Below, piece after piece: positions 23,946 to 35,293 of a stretch of 64,000 nucleotides of DNA; the first letter of the stretch is position 1; every line of letters begins with the position of its first letter. The notes under the pieces are model-generated. The model did not search any database and had not been told where the DNA came from. It saw only the letters and a list, made by a program, of their open reading frames with translations. Both the position numbers and the translations under genes were made by a program. The DNA lies in assembly GCF_013368755.1 (NCBI RefSeq), contig NC_049563.1:1116001-1180000 (forward strand), given 5' to 3'. Source of the DNA: Talaromyces rugulosus (Eukaryota; Ascomycota; Eurotiomycetes; Eurotiales; Trichocomaceae).

Positions 23946-24578
23946 ATGGTACGCATAAAGCACCGCTACCTCCTAGTCGACATTCTGTACCCTGAATACT
24001 CCAAATCTTTTTCGTCGTTATCATCAACCCCCCACCATTTAAAATTTCACCAACCGACCGCAGACACCCTCACACCGGGTCTATTCAGCAAACTCTTGCG
24101 CGACACAGTCTCTGACCTGTTTGGCGACTATGGCGTCGGAAAACTCGGCGGCGCTTCGTCGGGGAATTTAATCAGTATGTCTTCCTTTTTTTTTTTTCTA
24201 CGTTCTTGTGTGTTTCTTGTTTTAATGATGGCTGGTGTAGTAAAATATTTGTCGCCCGCGACGTCAACGCTGATAATCCGCTGTCCGCGAGCTGCATACC
24301 GTCTCGTATGGGCTGCGCTTACATATATGAACTCTGTGCCGATTTCAACAAACACAAAACACAAGGAGACTCGAACTGCCGTGTTCCGCGTGGTCAGGGT
24401 ATCCGGGACCATGCGCAAGGCCGAAGAAGAGGCGATTCGGAGAGCGAGGAGGGAAGTGTTGAGAACCAAGGGGGCGGTGAAACAAGGGTTGGATGGGTTG
24501 TTGGGGGGGATTATTCAAGGGGGAGAGGAGGGAGAGGATTTTATTGCGTTGGATGTTGATGAGGATGATGAGGATTGA
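23946..24578 (+). CDS. pop5: Ribonuclease P/MRP protein subunit Pop5
   Basis: Two exons, 23946-24174 and 24241-24578, giving 188 residues. It begins MVRIKHRYLLVDILYPE, the typical Pop5 start, and has LLRDTVSDLFGDYGVGKLG, then YLSPATSTLIIRCPRAAYRLVWAALTYM and a VFRVVRVSGTMRKAEEEAIRRAR segment. Pop5 is a core protein of nuclear RNase P and RNase MRP, which process pre-tRNA and pre-rRNA. The tail is Gly-rich and then strongly acidic. The minus-strand 128-base neighbour is the stop of gpn2, so the two genes converge. Confidence 0.9.
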   Translation: MVRIKHRYLLVDILYPEYSKSFSSLSSTPHHLKFHQPTADTLTPGLFSKLLRDTVSDLFGDYGVGKLGGASSGNLISMSSFFFFLRSCVFLVLMMAGVVKYLSPATSTLIIRCPRAAYRLVWAALTYMNSVPISTNTKHKETRTAVFRVVRVSGTMRKAEEEAIRRARREVLRTKGAVKQGLDGLLGGIIQGGEEGEDFIALDVDEDDED

Positions 24579-24716
24579 TTTGGTGAGCCTTTTTTTTTTA
24601 TTGTACAGTAATAAAGATAGAGATACCCCCCGTCGTAATGATCATGATTTGTCCGTTTCCAAATGCAACGCTAAATGCATAAACTTTCTAAACCAAAAAA
24701 GAACCAAAAAAAAAGT

Positions 24717-25860
24717 TCAATATTTCCGTACAACCTTGCTGCCCCCCGCAGATACCATATTCTGAAGCTCGAGCTCCTCGGCATCCTCCTGGGCACGACG
24801 GGCTGCAGCGTCTCTCTCCTTGGCCTCTGCTTCGAGCTGGTTCCGCTCATGCTCATCGTACTCGTCTTTAGCGTCGATCCATCTCTCCTGCACATCCTGA
24901 ATTTCCAGATTGCCCCATCCTTCTCGCACAGCGACCTGCCATATCGTATCATTCGCGCCCTCGGCGGGGCCGAACGCGTAGCCGCTTGCGCGGTCGATGA
25001 CTTGCAGCAAATGCATCATGCTCTTCTTGTCCTCGACGGCTAGGGTTTCGAACGCGACGAGGGCGAATTCCTGGACAAGGTCCACGATGGCGTTGTTTAG
25101 GGGCCCGAATTTCTCGTGCGAGAATCGTGACGACTCTTCGGCCTGTAGATGCGGGAGAAGGTAGTTGAGATCTTGCACTTCGGTGTAGAAGTCTAGGTTG
25201 AATGGTAGCGGTGAGTAGTTGGTCAGATTGTCGACTTTGGTGAGCACGTTGATGTGTGGGAGATCCATCTGGAGCATCGATCTTAGAGAGAGGATGAGCG
25301 CGGATATGTACATGGACGGGAGGGTGAGGCAGTATGAATCGACAAGGTGGATCACTATTAACTGCACTGTATCAGCATAAATCCATATAGCTTATATGAA
25401 ATTTGGTGCATACTCGGTATCCCAGTTTTGATATTTGAAAGAATATGTTTCGCAGTGACGAGTGGTGTGTGAATAGCTCGACCTGACCAGGACAGTCAAA
25501 CAGGACATAGTCATCTGCTCCAGGATTCTCATTAGACACAATATATTCAGAAACGTGCAGTATAAGCTCACCCCCTAGTCCCTTCAACCCCTCCTTCAGC
25601 CAGTCAAAGTTATTCTCCAGCTCTTCCAGCGCATACAGAACCCCGCCATTCGGCCCAAGCGCGTCCTCCTCCATGATCTCTTCCAAGGTGACCAGGTCCC
25701 GCACGTCCAGCGCGCATGGATAGGACGTCTTATCATTTGCCGGGTCGATGTTCACGATTGAGCACTTGCGGCCGATTGCCCCCATAAACTGGTGCATTCC
25801 ATTGCAGTACGTCGATTTCCCCGCTCCGGGGGGTCCGATGACGAGCTGAGCAAAGGGCAT
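24717..25860 (-). CDS. gpn2: GPN-loop GTPase 2
   Basis: Three exons on the minus strand: 25860-25572, 25514-25414 and 25361-24717, encoding 344 residues. The P-loop GPPGAGKST is at residues 9-17, the family-defining Gly-Pro-Asn at 69-71 (LGPNGG), DCPGQVELFTHH is the G3 region and TKVDNL the G4. For the first intron I chose the acceptor cag at 25517-25515, giving GDDYVLFDCPGQ; using the upstream AG adds one residue. Gpn2 works with Gpn3 and Gpn1 in assembly and nuclear import of RNA polymerase II and III. The C-terminal 40 residues are a charged Glu/Ala/Arg coiled-coil-like helix. Confidence 0.93.
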
Positions 25861-26116
25861 TTCTGTGCGAGGTCTCCCGGAGACAAAAAAAGCCGTAAAT
25901 TTATAAAAATATCCTCTTTGAGGTTGATTCTATTCACGTATATAAATCGATGTGAAATCGAGATTGGTGAGCTCATCCAGATGTTGGTTATTTTGTCTCG
26001 GGCGGTATTTGCTGGCAGAAAATTGTCCCGCGACGTCAAGGTCCAAGATCGGCCAATTGCCGAGTGAAGCTCCTACAAAACATTCAATTTGCCTGCATTT
26101 ACTCACCACCGACGCA

Positions 26117-27295
26117 ATGTCGCATTCTAGTAAATCCCCTAACTGCGAATGTCTATTGGCCCAAAAAACTAATTGCCCTTTAGATCAGATTATCGTTGCA
26201 ACACCCCCCACGGACGCGATTTCTGCGATCAAATTCTCTTCTGATCCAGACTCCACTCGGCTGGTAGTTTCCTCCTGGGATAAGAATGTTTACCTGTACG
26301 ATTTGCGAGACGAGAATGGGGTTGTTGGTCCAGGGAAACTTCTTCAGAAGTTTGAACATCGAGCACCCGTGCTAGATGTTTGTTTCGGCGCAAATGAAGA
26401 TGAGATCATCACCGCGGGCTTGGATTGGGATGTGAGAAAGTATGAGCTTTGTTTTATAGCTTATTGGGTCTGCTTGCTAATGGAAAATTCCAGAATTGAT
26501 GTCAATACCTCCACGCAGACCGTCCTGTCCAGCCACGAAGCTGGCGTCAAATCGGTAGTGTACAGCAAAGAACATTCAATCGTCATATCTGCTTCCTGGG
26601 ACTCGACGCTGCACGTCCACCGATTGAACGCCGATTCCACCCCGGCGGTTATTCCTCTTCCCTCTAAACCCTTCTCCCTCTCCGTCTCGCCTACAAAGCT
26701 TGTCGTCGCAATGGCTTCTCGGGCGCTCCACATTTACGATCTCAAATCCCTCGCCATGATATCCGACCAAGCCGACTTCCAACCCCCTTCTGTTAACAAA
26801 GTCGAAATCGAACCCTGGCAACGGCGGGAAAGCAGTCTCAAATTCATGACTCGAGCTGTTGCATGCATGCCCGACGACGCAGGCTATGCTTCGTCGAGCA
26901 TCGAGGGGCGAGTCGCCGTGGAGTGGTTTGATCCTTCGACAGAATCACAAGCGCGCAAATACGCATTCAAATGCCATCGAAAACCCGTCGACGATGTAGA
27001 TGTTGTCTACCCGGTCAACGCCCTCTCGTTTCATCCCGTTTTCGGCACTTTTGCGTCGGGTGGTGGCGACGGTGTGGTTGCATTGTGGGATGGCATTGCG
27101 AAGAGGAGGATTCGCCAATATCAGAAATACCCAGCCAGTGTTGCCGCACTCAGCTTTAGCTCAAGCGGGAAATATCTCGCTGTCGCTGTCAGTCCCGGCT
27201 TTGAAGATGGCCAGGACGATGTCGACCCTAGCACCGTGCAAATATTTGTACGCGAGCTTGGTGAGGTTGAAGCAAAGGGCAAGGGGCCTAAGTAA
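26117..27295 (+). CDS. bub3: Spindle checkpoint WD40 protein Bub3
   Basis: Two exons, 26117-26439 and 26494-27295, giving 374 residues that form a seven-bladed beta-propeller. Diagnostic Bub3 segments are PWQRRESSLKFMTRAVACMP, SSIEGRVAVEWFDPS, KYAFKCHR and VNALSFHP..GTFASGGGDGVV. Bub3 binds phosphorylated MELT repeats of the kinetochore protein Knl1/Spc105 and recruits Bub1 and Mad3/BubR1. It is divergent with gpn2, with 256 bases between the starts. Compared with many family members there is an N-terminal extension of about 20 residues containing several cysteines, before the first conserved strand. Confidence 0.95.
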   Translation: MSHSSKSPNCECLLAQKTNCPLDQIIVATPPTDAISAIKFSSDPDSTRLVVSSWDKNVYLYDLRDENGVVGPGKLLQKFEHRAPVLDVCFGANEDEIITAGLDWDVRKYELCFIAYWVCLLMENSRIDVNTSTQTVLSSHEAGVKSVVYSKEHSIVISASWDSTLHVHRLNADSTPAVIPLPSKPFSLSVSPTKLVVAMASRALHIYDLKSLAMISDQADFQPPSVNKVEIEPWQRRESSLKFMTRAVACMPDDAGYASSSIEGRVAVEWFDPSTESQARKYAFKCHRKPVDDVDVVYPVNALSFHPVFGTFASGGGDGVVALWDGIAKRRIRQYQKYPASVAALSFSSSGKYLAVAVSPGFEDGQDDVDPSTVQIFVRELGEVEAKGKGPK

Positions 27296-27497
27296 AACAA
27301 AAGAAGGTAAAAAGCGCTTGTAGTAATTTTATGATTTGTTCATTGGCGGGCTGGCGAATTTGGACGGTGTCTCGTCGTTTTTTTAAAGGCAAGGTTTACA
27401 TGTAAATATGACATATGGATTTGAGAAAATAAAAGATCTGTCTCACGGTGCATCTATATGTTTAATATGTATTCTTTGCACAACCAGAAAATATCTT

Positions 27498-28369
27498 TCA
27501 AGGCGTCGCCTTTCGCACCGTGACGGAGCCGTCTGGCATACCAAAATACGCAGCAACAGGCTTCTGTCCACCAACAGCTCCTACAGCTTGGGCTTGAGGG
27601 CCTGTGAGTCCGTAGAAAATACCAACTTCCAAGACACCAGGGATTGCCTTGATTTTCTGGGCTAGAGTTGCGACTTCCCAAACTCCATTCTTGCCGCTAC
27701 CGTCTTTCCCAGCTTGAATGTCTGTCGTGGTTAGCAGCGGAGGAAAAGGAGCGTCGACGATGAAAAATCCCTGGTCTGTCTTGAGGGGACCCTCCTTGCC
27801 AAGGACGTTGAGGCGCACTGTTGGGCCCTCGCTGCCCAATTCTCGAAGCTTGCGAAGAACACGAAGAGCGGCAATCGGGGCAACTTCAATAGGGATATAT
27901 GCCCAGTTTGTAAGAAGGCGACTTTGGAGCTTTCTCGAGTCTGCCATAGAGATCAGTCACAGGGCCTCAATATCAATGTATAAAAATACGTACCAGCAAC
28001 GCAGATAAACTCCTTTGCCTGAAGCGCGACAATCTTCTCCTGGAAGAGACACGCTCCGCCACCCTTGATGCAGTTCAAGTCATCATCTATTTCATCGGCT
28101 CCGTCGAACGCAATATCAAGGACAACTCCTTCCGGGATGGCATCAAACTCAACGGCCGTCAATCCGGCACTAGTGACGAGTTGTTTTGATTGATAGCCGG
28201 TAGGAACGAACTTGGTCAGCGTCGTGTCGGTGCCTGAGTTTTTTATAGCTTCGACAACGTAGACAATAGTCGTGCCACTTCCAATGCCCACCCATTTCGC
28301 GTTGGTCGGGTAATGGTTCTGGACTGCGGCGGTTGCAGCTGCGCGCTTTGAAGCCTCGACAGCGGCCAT
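27498..28369 (-). CDS. RKI1: Ribose-5-phosphate isomerase (RpiA/Rki1)
   Basis: Two exons on the minus strand, 28369-27994 and 27940-27498, encoding 272 residues. Motifs include [17 protein letters not shown] (substrate phosphate loop), [23 protein letters not shown] cut here as [11 protein letters not shown] and KGGGACL (active-site Asp and Lys), and [18 protein letters not shown]. It interconverts ribulose 5-phosphate and ribose 5-phosphate in the pentose phosphate pathway. The same frame stays open upstream to 28816, which would add 149 residues rich in Arg, Ser and Tyr. I keep the start at 28369 because it matches the usual family start, but an extended form cannot be excluded. Confidence 0.93.
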
Positions 28370-29103
28370 GTTTGAGTATATCCGTCTGCTGGAAGTTTCG
28401 AACGAAGTTTTTGGAGGGATGCTCTTAATGTGTTCCGTCGAGGAAATAAGTTGGTTCGGAGTCAACCGGGGGACTGGGCGAGCTTTGAACAGTCTAGATG
28501 AACCGTCAGCAACCAATTCACGGATTAAGTGACCACTGTTAAGAACTAGGCGGTTCCCCGCATAGAGTGTCACATCTTCATGGAAGCTGTCAAAACAGGG
28601 TTCTAGAGTGTCTCCCCCACTCGCAGACTCACTCACATAGGGAAGCGGATGGTGGGAGAGAGAAGTGCAATTGACCTCATCAAGAAGGATGGACCGATAA
28701 TGGGTGCTGTAGCGACGAGACACCAAGCATGTTCCCGAGTAGAACACGGAGAAGAGGCCGGAATTGCACACCGAAGACCGCGCGATTGATGAAGCTGATC
28801 GAGCCTGGCGGGGCATTCCGGGAGTGCCTGAAGCCTGAGGCTGTGAATGGCCTGACGCTTCCCGTCAGCGTCATTGCGCATCCCGCCGGAGCACAGTCGG
28901 CCCGGCACGCGGCCTCTCGTTTCGGGACTAGCGCAGTCTAGCTCCAGATTAGCTCAGCTGCCTTCCCCGCTCGGCGTCAAGCAACTAACTATACAAGCAA
29001 ACTGTAAGTTTATTCAACCAAGCTTACTCCTGCGCCCTCTTGCAGCTTTTTTTTTTTTTTTCACTTCATTCCATCCCGGCTCCGACCGGCCGGCTGCTTC
29101 ACC
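28370..29103. other. Divergent promoter region of RKI1 and the NEDD8 E1 subunit gene
   Basis: A minus-strand open frame in phase with RKI1 covers 28370-28816. A long T run lies just before 29070, close to the NEDD8 E1 start. I see no separate gene. Confidence 0.5.
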
Positions 29104-30836
29104 ATGACAGACGGCTTCCCCGTCGCTCTTGTGGGCCCCTCGTCCAAGGAGAGGAGATATGACCGCCAGCTACGACTATGGGCTGCCAGTGGACAACAAG
29201 CCCTGGAGCAGTCTCGAGTGCTCCTCGTCAACTCTGACGGTTTTATTGACGGCTCCAATACACCTGTTGGCGGCGTTGCTGGCGTCGAGACACTAAAGAA
29301 CCTCGTCCTACCAGGTGTGGGCGGCTTCACGATAGTCGATCCCGCTGTTGTGAGCGAAACTGATCTGGGAATCAACTTTTTCCTTGAAGAGAGCAGCCTG
29401 GGCAAGCCACGAGCGCAGGAAACTTGCACTTTCTTGAAGGAGCTTAACCCAGACGTAGATGGGGACTTTAAGACTGAGGTTGGTCTTACGAAACTTTTAC
29501 TCTATTTGCTGACTGACTTCTCTCCTCTCCATAGCCAATCTCAGAACTTCTTCAACATCCTGATTTTCTTCAAAACTATAAACTGGTGATAGTCTCAGGC
29601 CCGATTAAGCGATCCTCTCTAGACGCCATTACATACTCGGCAGAACAAGTCGGCATTCCTTTGATCTACGTTCGCTCTGTTGGATTCTATTCCTCTTTCT
29701 CGTTACAGCTTCCCGTAGAGTTTCCTATAGTCGAAACTCACCCAGACCCAGAATCCACACAAGACCTGCGTTTAGTCAATCCATGGCCTGAGCTGCATGC
29801 TGCACTTTCGCAAGTTACCGACCTCGAAGCGTTGGACGACCATGATCATGGCCACGTGCCTTATATCTTGATCTTATTACACTACTTGGAAAATTGGAAA
29901 TCCGAACACGAGGGCAAAGCACCAGAAACTTACAAGGAAAAGACAGCCTTTAGAGAGTTGGTGCGATCTGGCGCAAGGACAAACACCCCAGAGGGAGGGG
30001 AGGAGAACTTTGATGAAGCCGTGGGTGCAGTACTCAAGTCCATCAATCCATGGTCATTACGCAGTAACATTCGAGAGATCTTTGAAATGGAACAATGCAC
30101 CGATCTGAACGCCACGTCCGACAACTTCTGGATTATTGCTTCCGCGCTAAAGGCGTTCCATGCCAAATATGGCGTCCTTCCCTTGCCCGGATCCGTTCCG
30201 GACATGAAGGCCAAGTCGGCCGATTACATCGCCCTCCAGAACATATACAAAACAAAAGCACGCCAAGACGTGGACGAAGTTTTGAGCACCGTTCGTTCCA
30301 TCGAGGCGCAGCTGGGAACCCGAACTGTACCCGTGACCGAGAAAGAGGTCGAGGTTTTCAGCAAAAACGCATCTCACGTCAAGGTGATTCGCGGGCGTCT
30401 GGTACCTCAAATCTCTGCCAAGGCCGGACAAACGCTCAAAACCATTCGCAACAGCTTTGGCAACCCTGACTCGGCGATTGCCAAATATGTCGCATTTGAA
30501 GCCTTGGATATCATCGTCGATGGAATCCAGAACGGACACCTCCCTTCGACCGCGCTCGATGACGATGCTACTTGGAATGCAACAATAGAGCGCCTATTCA
30601 CTACTATCGCAGAAGGCGACGACTCGGCAGTCGAGGGAGAAAGCCACGAACGCGTGCTGAAGGCTGCACAGGAAATACGCCGTACCGAGGGCGGAGAACT
30701 ACACAATATCTCGTCTTTGACGGGAGGATTGGTTTCGCAAGAAGCACTCAAGGTGCTGACGAGACAATATGTGCCGCTAGATAATACATGCATCTTCGAC
30801 GGCATCAGTAGCGGCAGCGAAATGTTTCGCCTGTGA
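29104..30836 (+). CDS. ulaA: NEDD8-activating enzyme E1 regulatory subunit (Ula1/AppBP1)
   Basis: Two exons, 29104-29478 and 29535-30836, encoding 558 residues, the usual family length. The N-terminus has the E1-type start [19 protein letters not shown] and a Rossmann-like stretch ending [23 protein letters not shown]. The middle has [18 protein letters not shown] and [14 protein letters not shown], typical of AppBP1. The end has the [19 protein letters not shown] segment seen in all E1 halves. It pairs with the catalytic Uba3 to activate NEDD8 for cullin modification. As expected for the regulatory half there is no catalytic-cysteine motif. Aspergillus nidulans calls this gene ulaA. Confidence 0.94.
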
Positions 30837-31471
30837 AAAAATGCCCCAAAACCCCTTAAAATTTTCCATGCAATTCAAGCCAGCTCTACGATGTAACGAA
30901 ATAGATTAGCTCTCACTACAATCTCATGAAGAACCGGCAAACCGGGCCTGAGAAGAAAAAAAGACTTTCAAGCATATCCTCAATTCCTAAGCTCCTTTGG
31001 TATACAAGAAAAGATCTTAAATGTCTTTCGTCCTTAGATTTCGACCACAAGTAAACCTGCGCCAATCAATCAATGCGCCCAAAAACAACAACCAACCAAA
31101 AAAAAAGTCAAATAACCCCCAGCCCTTGGGAGTATCCTAGCTTATAATGACAACAACAAATCAAGTGTTCTTTGATCCCCAAATGCAAGGGTATTGTACA
31201 GTAAAAGGATCATATATGAAGAAAAGAATCGAGCCTTTGGGGTATGAAAAGAGCCGTCAAGGTCTGAATATGAAAATGAATAATGAAAAATGAAGAATGA
31301 AGAATAAACGTAAATGTGCTGTTTTGATACATTGCAGGATGAAGATGAGGAGTACGGGACAAAATAGGAGGTGAGCAAGTGCTATGCCGGGACCAAGTTC
31401 GACAGCATAAACCCCCTGCCCGGTGAATATGAGGAAATAATATAAAGGGCATCACGGCGGGGGAGCCGGGT
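30837..31471. other. Convergent 3' intergenic region
   Basis: It separates the stops of ulaA and the glycosyltransferase. It is AT-rich, with repeated ATGAAAAATGAAGAATGAAG-type units near 31270-31305. Short frames here are uninformative. No gene seen. Confidence 0.5.
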
Positions 31472-32843
31472 TCATGACGACTTTCTAGTAATTTCGGTTT
31501 TGTCGTTCTTTTCAAGACCAACGATGTCTGGCCATTGGTCCTCGAGTTCGGGATCCCCAACAATCAGTTTGGGTATACTCAAACGTGCACTGTATCTGAT
31601 GTTTTCTGAGAAAGCGACTTCGACAGGTGCGTCAAGATGTTCCGAGATATCGCTGTGGTAAGAAGAGAGACCGACAGGACGATGATGATTAAACAGGCCG
31701 GGTTCGACCGAAAGGCAGACTGCGCCCTTAGGGCGTTCATTGACACCTTCGCAGATATCACGCAGCATAATATCGTATGGGCCGTCAAATTTTCCCACGC
31801 CCATTTCGTAGAGAATGCGACGTGCACCTCGCTGTGAAACAGCATAGCCCAGAGAGCAGATTTGCCCCATGACGTGATGAGTTGTCCGCGTGTGATCGGG
31901 GAATATTTCGCGAGGATCCAGTTCTTGCTCCATAACATTCAGATAATGGTTTTCCGGGACGGTGTCGTCATTATACTGGATAACTCGACCGCGGGGTAGT
32001 GTTTTGGATAGCTTTGCCTTGTCCTTATCTTTTAGGTTAATATTCGGAGCTTCGGTGCCACAATGGCCGATCCACAGCACATCCCAGTCGTCGCCGTATG
32101 GGGAAACTTGTGGCAAAACGGTTCGGGGGAGCTGGGCAAAGTTCATGAGTTCAGGTTGGCCACCTTCCGAGGGGTCGTAGAAGGTCGGATCCGCGTAGGA
32201 AGCCTTGGAGCCGGCGAGAGGCTGTGTTAGGGTGCGGGTTGCCTTAGCAAAGTCAGACATTTGGTCATGAATGCGGAGGTCCCAGTCGGCGTCGTCCTCG
32301 AGAATGAGTGCGGAATCTAGATTGTTTTCAACGACGCTGCAAAGAATATATCAGCATCCCGCGTCCCAGGTGTAGCTGTGAATGAAACAGCGACTTACGC
32401 CCTGATCGCATTCAAGTGCCCTCTCCAGCTGCCAATGTTGCCGGACAGCAGGGTGACGTGACTTGCTGGAGGTGGTAGGGCCCTGTCGGGCACCTCATCT
32501 CCAGTCACTCCATCAATGTACTCCACATCTACACCGTTCAGAGCCGACATTAAAGAAAGGGCATCGCGACGATCCGATCGTACGGGTAGGTTGATTACAT
32601 AAATAGCGCCAAACTGTGATGGAGAAGAACTGTCAGTCTGGCAGTTAGCCCAAGCAGTTGGGAGACACATACCCCGAGGGTAGAATTCCTTGCGTCTTCA
32701 ACTAAACCTTTGGCCGAGGTACGTCGTCCGCGTGACGAACTTGTTTGCGGTTGTCCAGAGGGCTGGTATAATAAGAATAACAGGCCAAAGAGAAGACAGG
32801 CGGCGACGACGGCCTGGCCCAGGAGTCGCCCCGGCCCTGGCAT
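31472..32843 (-). CDS. Family GT25 glycosyltransferase, type II membrane protein
   Basis: Three exons on the minus strand, 32843-32673, 32613-32399 and 32336-31472, giving 416 residues. A single hydrophobic segment at about residues 9-26 after a short basic start indicates a type II membrane anchor, so the catalytic part should face the Golgi lumen. GT25 marks are AIYVINLPVRSDRRDALS, GNIGSWRGHLNAIRA and the metal-binding LILEDDADWD. Family members transfer sugars to lipopolysaccharide in bacteria and galactose to collagen in animals. The fungal acceptor is unknown. The HHRPVGLSSYHSDI segment near the C-terminus is also typical for fungal homologues. Confidence 0.85.
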
Positions 32844-33759
32844 AGCAGCGAATGTCTTATGTCGTGAACGAGCGAGCGAGAGAAGCGTCTGGCGAGACGA
32901 AGAGAAAACGGTGTTCAGTCGTGCGTGGCCACCGGTTGCGGAATTGTAAGGAACGGCTGCATGTCACAGAGGCCACGAAATTTGGGAAGATGCGCACGCG
33001 AGGAGGAGAGGACAAAAAAGCAAGAAGGTTGATTAGAAGCCCCCAGTACGGAGTCGTAGTAGTAGTCTCTTTCCTTGAGACGGGGCCACGGGACAATCTG
33101 TGGAGAAAACCGGGCTGATTGGACGAACCGCAATCACGTTGACGAGAAGAAGCTCCGCACCCACGTTGATAGGCGAAACTAGGGGAAGTTCACTGCGACC
33201 ACGGACTTGACACCTGGCCATTTCGCCCCTGATCGTTTTTCGAAGGGCTGAATTTTGAAGGGATTCAGAGGAGCAGCCCCCAATCTGCAGCTACTGTCGT
33301 CGCCAATGAATGATGTGATCGATGCGCGCATTATTAATTGTCCGTTGATGTTGCGCCGCAGTTTGTATGTAGCACACTACTAACGGCTCTGTGCTTCTCG
33401 ACTCTCTCTAGCCCTATATGCACGTTTAGTCTCCGTCAGGTCGGGTCAGGTAACGTCAGTGGCAGTCTTGCATACCTTGAAGTGCTCGGTCTTGTATGAG
33501 TGAGTCGCGTTGTAGTTGTTGCTGTTGCAAGAATGAGAAGTAAAAGAAGACGTGATAAAAGTAGAAGATGTAAGGATTGTGTTCTGAGGCAGGAGCGTCC
33601 CCTGGCACCTTCCTAGTTTGGAAGGAGAGCACAACCCGCAACGTCACGGACGCTGCAGAGCGACTCCCGGATCCAAACCGATCAAGACTCTACCAAACAC
33701 GTCTTTTCAATACCCTCTTTGAATTGAGGCTGTCTTGAAGAAGTAATTTGTTTGCACTC
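32844..33759. other. Divergent promoter region of the glycosyltransferase and the HEI10-like gene
   Basis: No supported gene. Short frames on both strands lack motifs, and there is no clear RNA gene. The 3' end (33680-33759) would be the 5' UTR of the HEI10-like gene. Confidence 0.5.
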
Positions 33760-35050
33760 ATGACGCAGACACTCGACTTCTCTCTGCGCTGCAACACCCT
33801 GACTTGTCGGGCTGCTTTGAATGAGCGAGCTGTGGTGACTACTTGTTCGTCTGTGAACCCCTCTAAGTCAATCCATGCATCAATTGGCATTGCTAAACAA
33901 AGCCTGGTTCCCTAAAACAGACACATCTTTTGTCTTTCCTGTGCAGAAAGCCTTGGTCTCTCCAAGCCGACGGCGCAAACTCGAAGCTGCCCAGCTTGCC
34001 AGGCCAATCTCCCCAATCCCGACGACGCTGTCTCGACCATCCTCACTCCAACGGAAGATTACAAAACAAGCGTGCTGAGTGGCTTAGACCCCACAACAAT
34101 AATGGAATGCGCCGGGAGAGCCCTCTCGTTTTGGACTTATCAGACTACACAGGAAATGTACCAGCTCTCTTTCCCCCTACCGTGAGCAATGCATTGACGT
34201 TTGAGGTCAGATGCTATCAAGAGTATCTCAGTAAAAGCCTCACGGAGAAATGCCGGACATTCAATACGGACAGGGAAAATCTGATCGGCAGCGCCAACAC
34301 TGAGATATCAAATTTACAGAACAAGATTTCCGGTACGGGTTAGCCTGGGTTATAATTAGATGCATTTGAATACTGATTTTATATAGAAATGCAGTTAACG
34401 CAGGACCAGCTCCAGAAGAAAAACGAAGAGGTCATAGGAATGTATCAAGAAAAGTGCAAAAAGCACACACAGATGACCAACCTTTATAACCTCCTGAAAA
34501 GCCGTGCCATGCGATCTCAAATCCAAACAGCTGCTTCAGACTCGGTTTCGCAGACCTTGCAGTCACTACCCCGAATGGACAATAGCAATACACGAGTGCC
34601 TATGCCTGGAATGAACAATTTCACTAGCAATGGCAGCAGACCAATGGTTCCACAGAGTACGAGACTCACATCAAGACATTTCAATGCCCTCCCATCCCCT
34701 GAATTCCAGACCTTGAGTAGCGGTGCAGAACGGCTTTCTAGGCATCAGAGGAGTGGTGGTGCAAGCTCAAGAGAAAAGCAAGGTAGACTTGGCATTGACC
34801 TTGAATCAATGCCACCTCCTCCAAAGTTGCCTTTTGCTGGTAAGTTTTCTTTATCTTTTATCCTCAAACGGCTCTGATGTTTGAAATCCTAGCTCACCAG
34901 CAATCAATTCCAACGCCATCTCACCACCGTACACGTCTTCCTGCCGCGCCGCAAGCAGCCTTTGTACGAAACGAACAAGAACAAATGGAGCGAGCGACAT
35001 CGACTGTGGACTTTAGTCGTTTCAAAGACTTTACCTTCAATCCTGGTTGA
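33760..35050 (+). CDS. hei10: HEI10/CCNB1IP1-like RING-finger protein, probable meiotic crossover E3 ligase
   Basis: Five exons: 33760-33848, 33921-34157, 34211-34332, 34387-34839 and 34893-35050, giving 352 residues. The first intron interrupts the RING, which is RCNTLTCRAALNERAVVT then TCSHIFCLSCAE and RSCPACQANL, the HEI10-type pattern with few residues between ligands. A coiled coil follows (about residues 115-175; EISNLQNKI, QLTQDQLQKKNEEV), and the rest is Ser/Pro/Gln-rich and disordered, ending near DFSRFKDFTFNP. In Sordaria, plants and mammals HEI10 marks meiotic crossover sites on chromosome axes and acts in SUMO/ubiquitin signalling. The whole gene is intact here. Confidence 0.78.
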
Positions 35051-35293
35051 GAGAAGGTGACACATTGCTAATCTCTACGTTTATTTATGAGAAGGATCCC
35101 GATTTTAATACTGAGATGTAACCTACATTCACAATTGAGTAATGATAATATAAAGATACACGAAAAAGACAAACCGCAATGCGCTAATCCTTAATTAGAG
35201 ATTTCAAAACAAAAACCCATGGAAACTATGTATGTGCTTCATAACTAATATCAAAAACTCCCAAAATATAGAGCGAGGAATAAGCCATTTTGT
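35051..35293. other. Short convergent intergenic region
   Basis: These 243 bases hold the 3' ends of the HEI10-like gene and the Asi3-like gene. They are AT-rich and contain no gene. Confidence 0.5.
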
